Shown here: piece by piece, positions 52,415 through 62,716 of the stretch | Layout: each line of letters opens with the position of its first letter | Position numbering within the stretch: the first letter of the stretch is position 1 | Source: Gallibacter sp963558965 | GTDB taxonomy: Bacteria; Bacillota; Clostridia; Peptostreptococcales; Anaerovoracaceae | Direction: 5' to 3' | NCBI GenBank assembly: GCA_963558965.1 | Contig: CAUWIT010000008.1 | Coordinates: 1-64,000 of the forward strand | DNA: 64,000 nucleotides | The notes under the pieces: model-generated | What the model saw: only the letters and a program-made list of their open reading frames with translations | The model's database searches: none | Told to the model about the DNA's origin: nothing | Translations under genes and position numbers: made by a program

Positions 52415-55400
52415 CTAGTGTGTTTTTCTGCGATAAAGTGCGCTTACTCCTAATGCCGCCAATGCCATTAGTGATGCATATAGTGCCCTAGGTGTTTCAT
52501 CACCAGTCTGTGCAGATTTTTCTTCTTTTTCAGGTTTCTGTGTATTTACAGGTTTCTGCTGGTCTGCTGGTTTCTGTGTATCAACAGGTTTCTGTGTATC
52601 TGCTGGCTTCTGAGGATTTACAGGTTTTTCTGTATCTCCAGGTTGCTGCGGATCTACAGGTTGCTGTGGGTCTACTGGTTTAGAATCCTCAACTAGTTTT
52701 GCATAAGTTTTTTCAGCTTCAGTTAATACACTGATATTATTTACTAAAGCTTTTTGATCATCTGTTAACGCATCGTATGCCGCTCTTGCTTCTTCTAAAG
52801 CTTCCTTGCTTTCTAGTGTTATTGTTCCTAGTGCATTGATTTTTTCGATTACTACTTTTGCAGCTTCTTTATTAGCTTTGTCTTGTTCAACTAGCTCTGC
52901 ATATTTAATTTCACCTTCAAGTAATTTGTCCAAAGAAGTTACTAAAGCCTTTTGCTCATCTGTTAATGCATCATATGCTTTTCTTGCTTCTTCTAAAGCT
53001 TCTTTGCTTTCTAATGTTATTGTTCCTAGTGCATTGATTTTTTCTGTTACTTTATTTGCAGCTTCTTTATTAGCTTTGTCTTGTTCAACTAGCTCTGCAT
53101 ATTTTGTTTCTGCTTTTGTTAGAGTTTCATAATTTGTTACACCATCTTTTAACTCTTTTTCTAAAGCATCGTAAGCTGTTCTTGCCTTGTTGATAGCCGC
53201 TTCACTATCTAAAGAAACTTCGCCTATTTCATCGATTAAACCAATAACATTTGCTACTGCTTTTTTATCTGCTTCAGCTTTATCATATATTTCTTTATAT
53301 TTTGCTTCTGCTGCTACTAATGAATCGTAGTTTGTAACTCCAGCTTTATCATCTGCTGCTAACTTATCGTATGCTTCTCTAGCTGCATCGATTTTACCTT
53401 TGCTCTCTAAAGTAACTGTACCAATTGCATCTATTTTAGCTACAACATCTGCAATATTTTCTTCTTTAGTTAATTGAGCATCAGTTTTAATTTTATCCAT
53501 TTCAGCCTTTTGATCTGCATAGAATTTATCAAGTGATTTTAAATCCTTACACTTGCTTGCTCCTTGTGTGAAAGATGATACGATTTTTGAAATTTCTTCT
53601 TTTTGTTCAGGACGATAATCATCAAGATTTTTGTATTCCTTGATTTCAGTATAATAAGCTTTTACTTGTAATGAAAATATGTTGTTTTTAGCACTTTTAA
53701 GTTTGCTTTCATATTTTCTTCCTACGATTCTTTTTTCTGATTGTGTTAAACTGTCAAATGCTTCCTGTGCTTTTTCATAATCTGCTCTCTTGTCAAGTCC
53801 TGGTTTATTTCCTAAGCCATCTATCAAATCTTTAGTAATCTGAGTTTTTTCTTTTACTTTATCAAGTTCTGATTTTGCATTGACAACACATTCATCTATG
53901 CCATTATCGGAAGTTAAATCGTTTATTTGCTTTTTGTACTTTTCAACAATAGTTTTAATTTCTTCTTGCTGCTCTGCAAAGTATTTATCGATTTTTTTGT
54001 ATCCTTCGATTTCAGCTATAGCATTTTCTTTGCAAACTTCTAATAATCTTGTTTCAGCATCTGTTAAAATCTTTAATGTTTCTTCAGAAATCTGTTTCTT
54101 TTGATCTGCTGTTAGTGAATCGTATTTAAGTCTAATAGAATTTATAAGACCTTTTTTAGTAATATCTACTTCACCTATGCTATTGATTTCATCTATTATA
54201 GTTTTTACTTTTTCTTCATCTGTTTTAGATGCAAATGTTTTTGCTTCTTCAAATGCTGTCAAATTGTTATCGATTGTTGTCTGATTAATGCTATTATCAG
54301 TACCATTTGCTAACATTTCATCGTAAACTTTTTTAACCAAAGGATCTTTTATTAGTTCATCATAATTAGAACTTGCTTTAAAATCTGCAATTTCTTTTAC
54401 TAATTTATCTTTGTTTAAAGTATTTGGTACTATTGGATTTCCCCATCCTGTATCCCAACAATCGCTACCATAGCCACAAACTGTAAATGACCATCTAATA
54501 ACCATATTATTTTCGCAAGGTACACCAGATGCTCCAACAGGAGAGTGTAAATCGTTATATTTAAATACCCATCCAGATAAATTAGTGTAATCAAATTCAC
54601 CTAACCACTGGCTATCTCTAGGATTAGCTAAATCGATATTATTTTCTTTTATATAATCCTCCAAAAATTTAGGAAGAGTTGCTGTTGTACTGCCTTTAGT
54701 GTCGTTTATTGAAGAAAGATAAAATGAATCTTCTGGGGATCCTGTCATATCTACTTCATATCCATTATCTTGTAAATTTCTTACAAGTACTTGTGCTACA
54801 TTTTCACCTTCATAATATGGAATTTTTTCAGGCTCCAACATATATCCCTGTCCTATATTTCCTTTTTCTACACATAGATATACATATCCTGCAGGAGTAA
54901 TTTCTTCTTTTTCTTCTACTTCAACCTGAGCAGTGGGCACAAAATAATACTCATGGTTAGCTTCTGTTACTATCGCCTTATACTTACCAACTGGTATATT
55001 TGTAAATTTAACTTTACCATTTTCATCTGACACAGCCTCTGCAACTGTCTTATCAGATTGGTCGATTAGAGCAACTTTAGCATTTGGCTCAGCTAACAAA
55101 TTGCCGCCCATCATAGGCTGGTAGCTCTTTAGATTTAACTCTATGTCATCGCCAAACTGGCACTTAGTTGATAATTCCTCAAAGTAAAGAACAACGTCAT
55201 TCCACCCTGGATCACAATAAACAAATAGTTCAACAATATCATTATCCTTTAATACAGCTTGATTAATTAATGACATACCAGGTTGTAGATGATTTACTGT
55301 AAATCCTACATTCATTGTTTCCTGGCCAAACATTTTAGTAATCCAACCAGTTGGTCCAACGCCTAAGTATTCAGTAGGATTTTTTTCAAAATCTTCGCCG

Positions 55401-57733
55401 TACATGTACTTATGCATTGCTACTGCTGCATCTAATACAGTTACTTCACCTGCGTATTCATCTGCTTTTTTGTATCCATATTTTTCAGCTAAATCTGAAG
55501 TGACTTCTAAATCCTTATAAACCCCTTCAAACAAGCTTACTTCGTTAGCTCTAACTGTAACTTTTACAACCTTGCTAATTCTATTAGCTTTGGCATCTTT
55601 TACAGCTTTATCTAGAGCTTTTATTGCATTATTTATTTCATCTGTTGTCGCATCTTCGTTTAAAAGTACTTTTTCAGCTTCTGTTATTGCTGCATTTAAA
55701 GTAGCCTTAGTTCCTTCTTTGTACTGGCCGCCTTCTGTACCTTCAACGATACTATCGCAAAATGTTTTTGCGCTGTCTATGCTCTTTTTAAGACCTGCTT
55801 TTTCATCTACAGTGCCCTTAACTTTTACAGTAACGCTTACTTCTTGCTTATATAGCTTTTGCAATTTTTCATTTTCTGGATGTTTCACTGCAAATTTTCC
55901 ATATTTAGCACTGCTTAGAAGTGATGAAATAGTTACTTCCTGTGTATTATCTTGTCTTGTTACTAATAAGTTGTCATGTTTTACAACTGCGTTGTTGCTT
56001 GACTTAAACTTGTTGTAGCCAGCTGACTCCATTTCTACTGAATCTTCGAAAAAGTCGTCTGGCACTATGCCTGTACCTTTTACATCTTTAACATTGTACG
56101 CCCATACGATATTTCCTGCTTCATCTAGACGCATCTCTGCAAAAGCGTGTAAGTTTCCAGTTATATTGTTTTTATCCTTGTACTGATTGTCGTTGATGCC
56201 TGCAAAACAGTTTGCCTTTGCTTTTTCCATCAATGCGATTTCAGCATCTAGTCTTTCATCTGTTATAGCTATAACTTTTACAGGAATGACTTTTTCTACT
56301 GTCACACCTTCTCTTGTGAATAAGACTGTTAAGTTTACAACCTTGTCTTCTTTTTGGAAAACGTCTACATTTGCTCTGTAGCCTGTAATTTTTATAACGC
56401 TTTCATCTGAGCTTTTTACTTCGATTTCTTTGTTTTTAAATACAAAATTATTGTTTTCGTCTTTTATTCTAGTGTATCTAGGTAACTGGATATCACATTG
56501 ACAGTTATTAGTATCTAACTTCTCTTTTGTATCAATATCTGTTAATAAATCTGCTGTATAGTATTTATCTAAAATAGCTTTTAGTTCTGCCTCTGTTGGC
56601 TTAGCCTGTCCGTTTCCTTTTACAGTTACTTTAAATGTTTTAGTTTGTGTTTCAAAATCTCCTACTTTTTCAACATTGCTGTTAAGTACTGAATCATTAG
56701 CCTTAAATGTTGCTGTTAGAGTTACTTCTGTATCTTGTTCCTGAGGCGTAACTACTCCTGTTAAAGGATATAGTTTGCTATCTATACTTCCAGCTTTTAG
56801 ATTGATTACATCTGTATTTGAACTTGTCCAGTCTACTACTGACCAAGCTTTATTTAATCCAGATTTCATACATTGTGGCAATGTTAAGTCTTTTGTTACA
56901 CTTGTAAGATCAGCATTTTCACCTTTAATTTTATCTGCTGTAAGCAAGTCGCTTTCTTCTTTTATCTTGCTATTGAAATGAGCAACATCCCAGCCGATTG
57001 TTACAGTTCTTGAAGATGTAACTGCTTCTGCATTGCCTTTTGAAAATACAAATGTGCAACTTACATTTTTTACATTTGTGTAACCGCCAAGTTCACCTTT
57101 GTTGTAATTTATTTTTCCATCTAGACCTACATATGATGTATCATTTGAAGTCTTAACAGATACGCTTACACCTTGTACTCCTTCGTAGTTATTTACTTTA
57201 TTCGCTACGAAATCATTGATATTTGTAACATTATCCTTGCAACTAGGTCTAAGTGCACCATATTCCTTGTCGAAAGCTTTTTTTGCAGCATCAACTGCTG
57301 ATTGGTCTGCTGGGCTGATAGCATCTTGATTGATCATTTTAATATTTTCAACTAGATTAGCTTCATCCCCTTTAGGTGTTATTGTTCTTTGAATTTTTAC
57401 ATATTTATCTTTTGTAATTGTATATGTATATTCAGTTCCTGGATATATGGCATAAGTTCCATCTGAACTTGGTGTTACTTCTTCTTCGTATTCATAACCA
57501 AGATCCCAGTCTTCTTCCATATATGTAACTTTTATAGTTGGATTTTCAATATTATCACCTGTTAATTTATCAGTAATATTGAACTTCAAATTGTATTTTG
57601 TAACAGCTTTTGTAACTTTAGTTGTTGGATTTTTTTCAGCTGCAAAAGTTGCCACTGGACTACTTACTCCAGATACTATTAACATAAGTGATAGCACCCA
57701 TGCTAACAGCCTTTTATACTTTTTAGATTCCAT
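52415..57733 (-). CDS. Large wall-anchored surface protein with DUF4430-like domains and helical repeats
   Basis: This 1772-aa exported protein has a signal peptide (core LLAWVLSLMLIVSGVSSPVA) and several beta-rich domains. A FIVAR-like helical segment comes near 660-720, and DUF4430-type domains follow (VTVLDAAVAMHKYMYGEDF, and GWVFKYNDL with NNMVIRWSFTVCGYG). Next are at least five helical repeats of about 65 residues with the theme KINALGTITLESKEALEEAR. A Pro-rich wall-spanning stretch (KPVDPQQPVDPQQPG) precedes the end, SAQTGDE, a hydrophobic helix and YRRKTH. The end is like a sortase signal but with AQTGD in place of LPxTG. DUF4430 domains occur in transcobalamin-like proteins, so ligand binding at the surface is likely. 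Confidence 0.85.
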   Translation of the reverse strand: MESKKYKRLLAWVLSLMLIVSGVSSPVATFAAEKNPTTKVTKAVTKYNLKFNITDKLTGDNIENPTIKVTYMEEDWDLGYEYEEEVTPSSDGTYAIYPGTEYTYTITKDKYVKIQRTITPKGDEANLVENIKMINQDAISPADQSAVDAAKKAFDKEYGALRPSCKDNVTNINDFVANKVNNYEGVQGVSVSVKTSNDTSYVGLDGKINYNKGELGGYTNVKNVSCTFVFSKGNAEAVTSSRTVTIGWDVAHFNSKIKEESDLLTADKIKGENADLTSVTKDLTLPQCMKSGLNKAWSVVDWTSSNTDVINLKAGSIDSKLYPLTGVVTPQEQDTEVTLTATFKANDSVLNSNVEKVGDFETQTKTFKVTVKGNGQAKPTEAELKAILDKYYTADLLTDIDTKEKLDTNNCQCDIQLPRYTRIKDENNNFVFKNKEIEVKSSDESVIKITGYRANVDVFQKEDKVVNLTVLFTREGVTVEKVIPVKVIAITDERLDAEIALMEKAKANCFAGINDNQYKDKNNITGNLHAFAEMRLDEAGNIVWAYNVKDVKGTGIVPDDFFEDSVEMESAGYNKFKSSNNAVVKHDNLLVTRQDNTQEVTISSLLSSAKYGKFAVKHPENEKLQKLYKQEVSVTVKVKGTVDEKAGLKKSIDSAKTFCDSIVEGTEGGQYKEGTKATLNAAITEAEKVLLNEDATTDEINNAIKALDKAVKDAKANRISKVVKVTVRANEVSLFEGVYKDLEVTSDLAEKYGYKKADEYAGEVTVLDAAVAMHKYMYGEDFEKNPTEYLGVGPTGWITKMFGQETMNVGFTVNHLQPGMSLINQAVLKDNDIVELFVYCDPGWNDVVLYFEELSTKCQFGDDIELNLKSYQPMMGGNLLAEPNAKVALIDQSDKTVAEAVSDENGKVKFTNIPVGKYKAIVTEANHEYYFVPTAQVEVEEKEEITPAGYVYLCVEKGNIGQGYMLEPEKIPYYEGENVAQVLVRNLQDNGYEVDMTGSPEDSFYLSSINDTKGSTTATLPKFLEDYIKENNIDLANPRDSQWLGEFDYTNLSGWVFKYNDLHSPVGASGVPCENNMVIRWSFTVCGYGSDCWDTGWGNPIVPNTLNKDKLVKEIADFKASSNYDELIKDPLVKKVYDEMLANGTDNSINQTTIDNNLTAFEEAKTFASKTDEEKVKTIIDEINSIGEVDITKKGLINSIRLKYDSLTADQKKQISEETLKILTDAETRLLEVCKENAIAEIEGYKKIDKYFAEQQEEIKTIVEKYKKQINDLTSDNGIDECVVNAKSELDKVKEKTQITKDLIDGLGNKPGLDKRADYEKAQEAFDSLTQSEKRIVGRKYESKLKSAKNNIFSLQVKAYYTEIKEYKNLDDYRPEQKEEISKIVSSFTQGASKCKDLKSLDKFYADQKAEMDKIKTDAQLTKEENIADVVAKIDAIGTVTLESKGKIDAAREAYDKLAADDKAGVTNYDSLVAAEAKYKEIYDKAEADKKAVANVIGLIDEIGEVSLDSEAAINKARTAYDALEKELKDGVTNYETLTKAETKYAELVEQDKANKEAANKVTEKINALGTITLESKEALEEARKAYDALTDEQKALVTSLDKLLEGEIKYAELVEQDKANKEAAKVVIEKINALGTITLESKEALEEARAAYDALTDDQKALVNNISVLTEAEKTYAKLVEDSKPVDPQQPVDPQQPGDTEKPVNPQKPADTQKPVDTQKPADQQKPVNTQKPEKEEKSAQTGDETPRALYASLMALAALGVSALYRRKTH
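52700..53110 (-). repeat. Near-identical 198-bp tandem repeats inside the surface gene
   Basis: Two 66-codon units repeat with few changes. For example, GTGCATTGAT occurs at 52831 and 53029. Both units carry the same TTGTTCCTAGT and GCTTTGTCTTGTTCAAC strings. Less similar copies continue to about 53480. Such identity allows copy-number change by recombination. Confidence 0.85.
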
Positions 57734-57755
57734 GATGATAACTCCTCATAATTTA

Positions 57756-57797
57756 TAGAAGGCTCAGTTAATATTTCTTATATAAATGAGCCTTCTA
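57756..57797 (-). other. Intercistronic hairpin before the large surface gene
   Basis: An 11-bp perfect inverted repeat (TAGAAGGCTCA at 57756-57766, complement at 57787-57797) lies between the two surface genes. No T-run follows on the minus strand, so it may be an attenuator or mRNA-processing site, not a terminator. Confidence 0.5.
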
Positions 57798-57814
57798 TTA
57801 ACTCATTTTAATTT

Positions 57815-60800
57815 TTATTTTTTACTTTTAATTTTTACTACTGAGCTAAATGAGCTCTTTCTACCATCTTTTGATATGGCTCTTACTTTATAGTAGTAAG
57901 TTTTTCCCTTTTTAGCAGAAGTGTTTTTATATGAAATATTTTTAGTTGTGTACTGTTTTTTAAATGTACCTGTTTTATTTACTGTTGATCTATATACTTC
58001 ATATTTATATGCCTTGCTTACTTTTGTCCACTTAATATATGGCTTAGTTGATTTTATGATTTTAATTGTAGGCTTTATAACTTTTGTCTTATATCTAATC
58101 TGTCCACTAGTGCCGACAAGTTTATCATTTTTGTTGTAAGCTCTAACTTTATAATAGTAAGTCTTACCTGGTGTTGCACCTTTATAAGTGTAGCTATTTC
58201 CTTTAGTTGTACAAATTCTAGAGTATTGACCTTTTTCGGATGTTGCTCTATAAACTTTATATGTTGTTGCTGTTTTTACGTCTTTCCAATTTAATATCGG
58301 TTTTCCATCAACTGAACGATATAACATTTTGACAGATATATCGTAAGGACTTCTCGCTTTACTTACTATATTACTATATTCACTATTATTGCCATTTTTA
58401 GCAATTGCAACTACCTTATAGTAATAAGTGTATCCTGCTACAGCTCCTGTATTTGTATAACTTGTACCTGATGTTGTATATGTTTTTGAGTATTTTCCAT
58501 TTTTACTAGTTGCTCTATATACCTCATAACTGCTAGCATATTTAATCTTAAACCAAGTAATTCTAGGTGCTCCTTTATTTAAACTTACTGAAATTTTTGG
58601 AGCATCAACAGTTAATTTGCTAAAACTGTCTTCTGCTGCTAACAACACATCATAATTTGTAACAAACTTTTGTTCCTCGCTAGTTAAACTATTATATGCT
58701 TTTCTTGCATCAGCAATAGCTGTTTCTTTTTCAAAAGTTACTGTTCCGATTCCATTGATTTTAGCAATTACAGCGTCTACTTTTTCCTTTGAAATTTCTT
58801 CTGCTGTCTTGATTTTGTCTAACTTAGCTTTTGCTTCGTTTACGATATCCATCATTTCAGTTTCTGTAGTTGCACTAAACAATGCTGTTTTCGCTTCTAA
58901 AATAACATTATCTATTTCATCTTGCTGTGCCTTGTTATACTTTGATTTATCTTTGTAAGTTTCTATTATACTTAAATATTTATTTACTAATGAATCTTTT
59001 GATATAACTTTTACTGTTGATTTTCCTATAACAACTCCGTTTTCTGCTGTTGCAGCAATAGTTGTTTCACCAGCTTTAACTGCTGTAACATTTCCTTCTT
59101 GGTCAACTGTTGCAACTTCTTCATCTAGAGAGCTCCAACTTAAATCCTGATAAGTCGCATCTATAGGATTTACTTTAGCCTTTATTTTAATCTTGCTATT
59201 TTCTAAGATAACAACTTCTTTTGGATTTAGTTCAATAGAAGCCACTGGTATTTTTTCTACAAGTCTTAGCTCGTAATTTTGTTTCGCCTTACCGTTTTCT
59301 GCTGTTACTTCAATAGTTACACTTGCAGATTTAGTTTTATCGACTCTATATACTGCTGCATATTTATTTGAAGTTCCATTCAATTTTAATTCTGTACCTT
59401 TTTCAACTGCTTCTCCATTTCTCTTGCTTGCAACATTTTCATTTGCTAAAACCTTTACAGTTGCATTTGGATCTGTTGATTTTGCCCAAATCCTATAAAA
59501 CTCATCTTCTTTTTGATCAGTTATATCACAATCATAATTATAGACTTCACTTGAAAATTCATTTTTTAAAGGTATTAAATTGCTGTTGTAACTATTTGAT
59601 GTGCTTACCTTTAGTTCGCTTAAAGTTGTAATAGCCGCAGTTTGAGAAATTTTCAAATTATATGTTCTTGCATATTCGCCATTAGATACTTTAATTGCTA
59701 CATCTTTTGGTTTATCGCTTATTTCTATTTTTTGCTTACCTTTGTATTCACTGCCATTAACAGTTACTTTTGAACCAGCAGATGCTTTTACTTCTAAATT
59801 AACGTATTTATCTTCACCTTTAACTTTTACAATATAATTTCCATTTCGTGAATCAAAAGTTTGATCCCATGATACTGCGCTTTCACTATCTGTAGTAACT
59901 TTAATATCTTCAAGATATGCTGGGTTTGACTCTACTGCCATTAAATAGCAAGAGTCATTCTTGTAGTAGATAGTTCCCTTTTTATCTGCGCAAAGTGAGC
60001 TAATACAGTACTGCTGTTGTTCTTTAGGTGGTATAAATAACTCTGCACTGATTTTTGCTGCTTCACTTTGATCAGGAGTATCATAAGTGTAATAAATTCC
60101 TCCTGGATTTGCATTGTATGTAAAGTAGATATATACTCTTCCATCTGCTTTGCCATCATTGTTAAAATCGTCATTTACGTGAGCCGTAGACACTAAAGCT
60201 CCTGTTTGTGGGTAGCCTTTAATAGGTATTCTATAAAGTTCTGAGTTGCTACTTAATTTTTCTTTGCTGTTATCGACTACTGCAAATCCATGGCCTCCGT
60301 CAGGGTTAAACTGACCACCTTTGCCACAAACTCCAATATATATTTTGTTTTTGTAGACTACTGGTGAAGCAGTTGTCATGCCCCCTAAATCAATGTAGCT
60401 ATCTTCTCCTAAATTACCATTTTCATCTACTTTTATCTTATGTAACTGACCACCTTTTGTGCTGAAATACAAGTATCCATTGTCATACACTGTAGTAGTT
60501 CTAATATCACCTTTGATACCATCTACTCTGCTAATAACTTCTCCTGTTTCAGTATCTAGTGTATAAAATACTGCATTTGTAGTGTATTCCCCTTCACTAG
60601 TTCCATCATCTGAACCTACTGCTATATACTTAGGTGTAGCATATGCACCAGCCCAATAAAAACCTCTAGGTGATGGGTTCGCTGAATTTTTAAGTTCCTT
60701 ATCAAATGTTAGATTCCAATCAGGATTTTCTTTATCGCTTTTATTTCCAGAAGGTCTAAAAATCCACTTGAAATCCTTTATATCGCCATTTACATTTTCA

Positions 60801-61405
60801 TCGTCAGTAGATACGCAAATGTATTCACCATCTTTACTTTCGCCATTCCATGTACCTGTAACAATATATCCTTTGCCATCACTGCCTTTTGTATAGCTGA
60901 TTGGAGAAACTGTCTGTCCTCCAATTTCTTCAGTGTGCCAAAGGGGCTCAAGAGTTTCATAATCGACAGCCTGTATCATGCCATTTCCAACTTGAGCAAA
61001 TATTTTACCGTCTGCATAGATTAGTGGATTCATAGCATATCCCACATTTGCTACCATTTCATACGGGCTTCGCATAACCTCCTTTCCGGTTTCCTTATCC
61101 ACTTTTACTATTTCTTTTCCCACACCGATGTACAAATATCCGTCTAAAATAAGTGGCGGTGTTGGTGCTGCTCCCCAGCCAATTCCAAATTTACTTGCCC
61201 ACTTTAGGTTTGTCGATTTGGCACTAGTCGGGGTATTTACATCAGTAATACCATTGTTTTCCTGATTGTTTCTGAAGTTGTACCATTCTGCATTTGTAAC
61301 TTCTTTAGCGTATCCAAATGAAGTAGGAACTATAACTGTTCCAAGCATCATAACTACGATAAAGAGCGACAAAAGCTTAGTAAACTTCTTCCCTCTAATA
61401 CTCAT
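57815..61405 (-). CDS. Secreted beta-propeller/Big/Fn3 surface protein
   Basis: This 1196-aa exported protein has a signal peptide (core LLSLFIVVMMLGTVIVPTSF). A PQQ-like beta-propeller (about 40-450) has repeated blades such as LILDGYLYIGVGKEIVKVDK and PLIYADGKIFAQVGNG. Two cadherin-like beta-sandwich segments (LEDIKVTTDS, LSELKVSTSN) come next, followed by a Big_2 domain (LNPKEVVILENSKIKIKAKV, GEVTTIAATA type), one FIVAR-like helical unit, and three Fn3-like repeats (ITWFKIKYASSYEVYRATS and similar, each ending TYYYKV). No sorting signal is seen, so it may stick by its repeats. AAAGGAGGTAAGT precedes the ATG at 61405. The frame runs back to 61468 without a ribosome binding site. Adhesion or ligand binding is likely. 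Confidence 0.83.
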   Translation of the reverse strand: MSIRGKKFTKLLSLFIVVMMLGTVIVPTSFGYAKEVTNAEWYNFRNNQENNGITDVNTPTSAKSTNLKWASKFGIGWGAAPTPPLILDGYLYIGVGKEIVKVDKETGKEVMRSPYEMVANVGYAMNPLIYADGKIFAQVGNGMIQAVDYETLEPLWHTEEIGGQTVSPISYTKGSDGKGYIVTGTWNGESKDGEYICVSTDDENVNGDIKDFKWIFRPSGNKSDKENPDWNLTFDKELKNSANPSPRGFYWAGAYATPKYIAVGSDDGTSEGEYTTNAVFYTLDTETGEVISRVDGIKGDIRTTTVYDNGYLYFSTKGGQLHKIKVDENGNLGEDSYIDLGGMTTASPVVYKNKIYIGVCGKGGQFNPDGGHGFAVVDNSKEKLSSNSELYRIPIKGYPQTGALVSTAHVNDDFNNDGKADGRVYIYFTYNANPGGIYYTYDTPDQSEAAKISAELFIPPKEQQQYCISSLCADKKGTIYYKNDSCYLMAVESNPAYLEDIKVTTDSESAVSWDQTFDSRNGNYIVKVKGEDKYVNLEVKASAGSKVTVNGSEYKGKQKIEISDKPKDVAIKVSNGEYARTYNLKISQTAAITTLSELKVSTSNSYNSNLIPLKNEFSSEVYNYDCDITDQKEDEFYRIWAKSTDPNATVKVLANENVASKRNGEAVEKGTELKLNGTSNKYAAVYRVDKTKSASVTIEVTAENGKAKQNYELRLVEKIPVASIELNPKEVVILENSKIKIKAKVNPIDATYQDLSWSSLDEEVATVDQEGNVTAVKAGETTIAATAENGVVIGKSTVKVISKDSLVNKYLSIIETYKDKSKYNKAQQDEIDNVILEAKTALFSATTETEMMDIVNEAKAKLDKIKTAEEISKEKVDAVIAKINGIGTVTFEKETAIADARKAYNSLTSEEQKFVTNYDVLLAAEDSFSKLTVDAPKISVSLNKGAPRITWFKIKYASSYEVYRATSKNGKYSKTYTTSGTSYTNTGAVAGYTYYYKVVAIAKNGNNSEYSNIVSKARSPYDISVKMLYRSVDGKPILNWKDVKTATTYKVYRATSEKGQYSRICTTKGNSYTYKGATPGKTYYYKVRAYNKNDKLVGTSGQIRYKTKVIKPTIKIIKSTKPYIKWTKVSKAYKYEVYRSTVNKTGTFKKQYTTKNISYKNTSAKKGKTYYYKVRAISKDGRKSSFSSVVKIKSKK

Positions 61406-61436
61406 ACTTACCTCCTTTTTTATAAAATATTTTTTA

Positions 61437-62711
61437 TTACCAAATATCAACTTCTTCACGCCATCCACCAGCGTTTACACTTATATATTCACGACCTAAA
61501 GAAGTTGTGAATCCCCATCGGATTTCGTCCCCATCATTTAAATCTATATTGGAAGTTCCTGTTTCTAAGTATTCCCCATTTAAAATACATATCCAGCCAG
61601 AATCCTTATAAAAGTCAAACTCTCCTAAGCTGTCTTCTTTGTGTTTCATGATAGTGGCACCCTCAGCATCGAGTTTATCTTTTAATTTTTTAGGAATGGC
61701 ATATCCGTTAGTTATACCGTTTTTGTAAATCCTGCTTAAGTATGCTCCTGTATATCCTGAAGATTTCATAGTATATGAAATGCCCTTGCTATCAAGCACT
61801 CTCTTAGTTACTTCCGCTATACTTTCATCTTTATAAATATCTACAGTCATACCTGTTTCAACTATAGTTCCCTTACCTATAGTTTTAGCTTCAATAGTCA
61901 CTCTAACTTGACCTATAACTTCTTTTTCTCCATTTGGATCTGCATAAATGGTGTAATTTTTAGTAATTGTATTATCTTCACTATCTTTTACAGTTATTGT
62001 TACTTTGTTTTCGCCTTCATTGACGTCCCACTTGTATTTGCGTTCGTAGTTATTTGAACCAGAACTGCTAATTTTTTCGCCATTTACCCTAACTGTAAAA
62101 TTAAATGCTTCTATTTTATATCCTTTGTAATCCTTAGCAGATAATTCAAATGACAATTTTAAACCTGCTATTGTCTCACCATCTTTTAGATTTGTTACAA
62201 TAGTTGGCAATTTAGAGTTTTGGTCATCATCTCCTGGATTTTCTGGAACAACTGGATCGGTTGGTTTTTCTGGTTCTACCGGATCAGTTGGCTCAGTTGG
62301 TCCATCTGGACCATCTGGGCTAATTTGCCCATCTGGATTTGTCGGTTTACCTGGACTTGTTGGGCCATCTTTACCATCGCTTGGTTTATTTTGTTTGCTC
62401 GGTTTTTCTTTTTCAATCTCCTGCTCTATACGATTTTCAAATTGATTTCTCTTTTCTTTTTCCTTTTTTTCAATTTGTTTTTGCTGTTGCTTCTGTTGTT
62501 TTTTGTATTCTTTTTCTTGATCCTTATTTAAAGAATACTTCTCCCCGCTAACTAGCACTTGCGAGCGATTTTTATTGATACTAGATATTGGATTTTCTCC
62601 TCTAGCCTCTGGTGTATTTTTCACAACACCGTACAAAGCTCCAATTGAAATGGCCAAAATCACCAGTATTGCCACTGTAATTTTCTTTTTATTTGAAATG
62701 TTTTTTAACAT
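61437..62711 (-). CDS. Membrane-anchored DUF4430 domain protein
   Basis: This 424-aa protein has an N-terminal membrane anchor (about 12-30, ITVAILVILAISIGALYGVV) and a Lys/Glu/Gln-rich coiled coil (about 60-105, KEYKKQQKQQQKQIEKKEKE). A collagen-like Pro/Gly-rich linker with GPDGP and EPTDPVEPEKP repeats follows. Next is a beta-sandwich domain with GETIAGLKLSFELSAKDY, and the C-terminal DUF4430 domain is about 300-424 (DVYKDESIAEVTKRVL, YLSRIYKNG, GWICILNGEYLETG, IRWGFTTSLGREY). It lies 5 bp after the lipoprotein gene. DUF4430 is the beta domain of transcobalamin-type proteins. Confidence 0.83.
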   Translation of the reverse strand: MLKNISNKKKITVAILVILAISIGALYGVVKNTPEARGENPISSINKNRSQVLVSGEKYSLNKDQEKEYKKQQKQQQKQIEKKEKEKRNQFENRIEQEIEKEKPSKQNKPSDGKDGPTSPGKPTNPDGQISPDGPDGPTEPTDPVEPEKPTDPVVPENPGDDDQNSKLPTIVTNLKDGETIAGLKLSFELSAKDYKGYKIEAFNFTVRVNGEKISSSGSNNYERKYKWDVNEGENKVTITVKDSEDNTITKNYTIYADPNGEKEVIGQVRVTIEAKTIGKGTIVETGMTVDIYKDESIAEVTKRVLDSKGISYTMKSSGYTGAYLSRIYKNGITNGYAIPKKLKDKLDAEGATIMKHKEDSLGEFDFYKDSGWICILNGEYLETGTSNIDLNDGDEIRWGFTTSLGREYISVNAGGWREEVDIW

Positions 62712-62716
62712 AACTC

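Noticed and set aside
52806..53132. Plus-strand frames opposite the surface-protein repeats
   Set aside because: They mirror the repeat structure of the real gene and have shadow-like composition.
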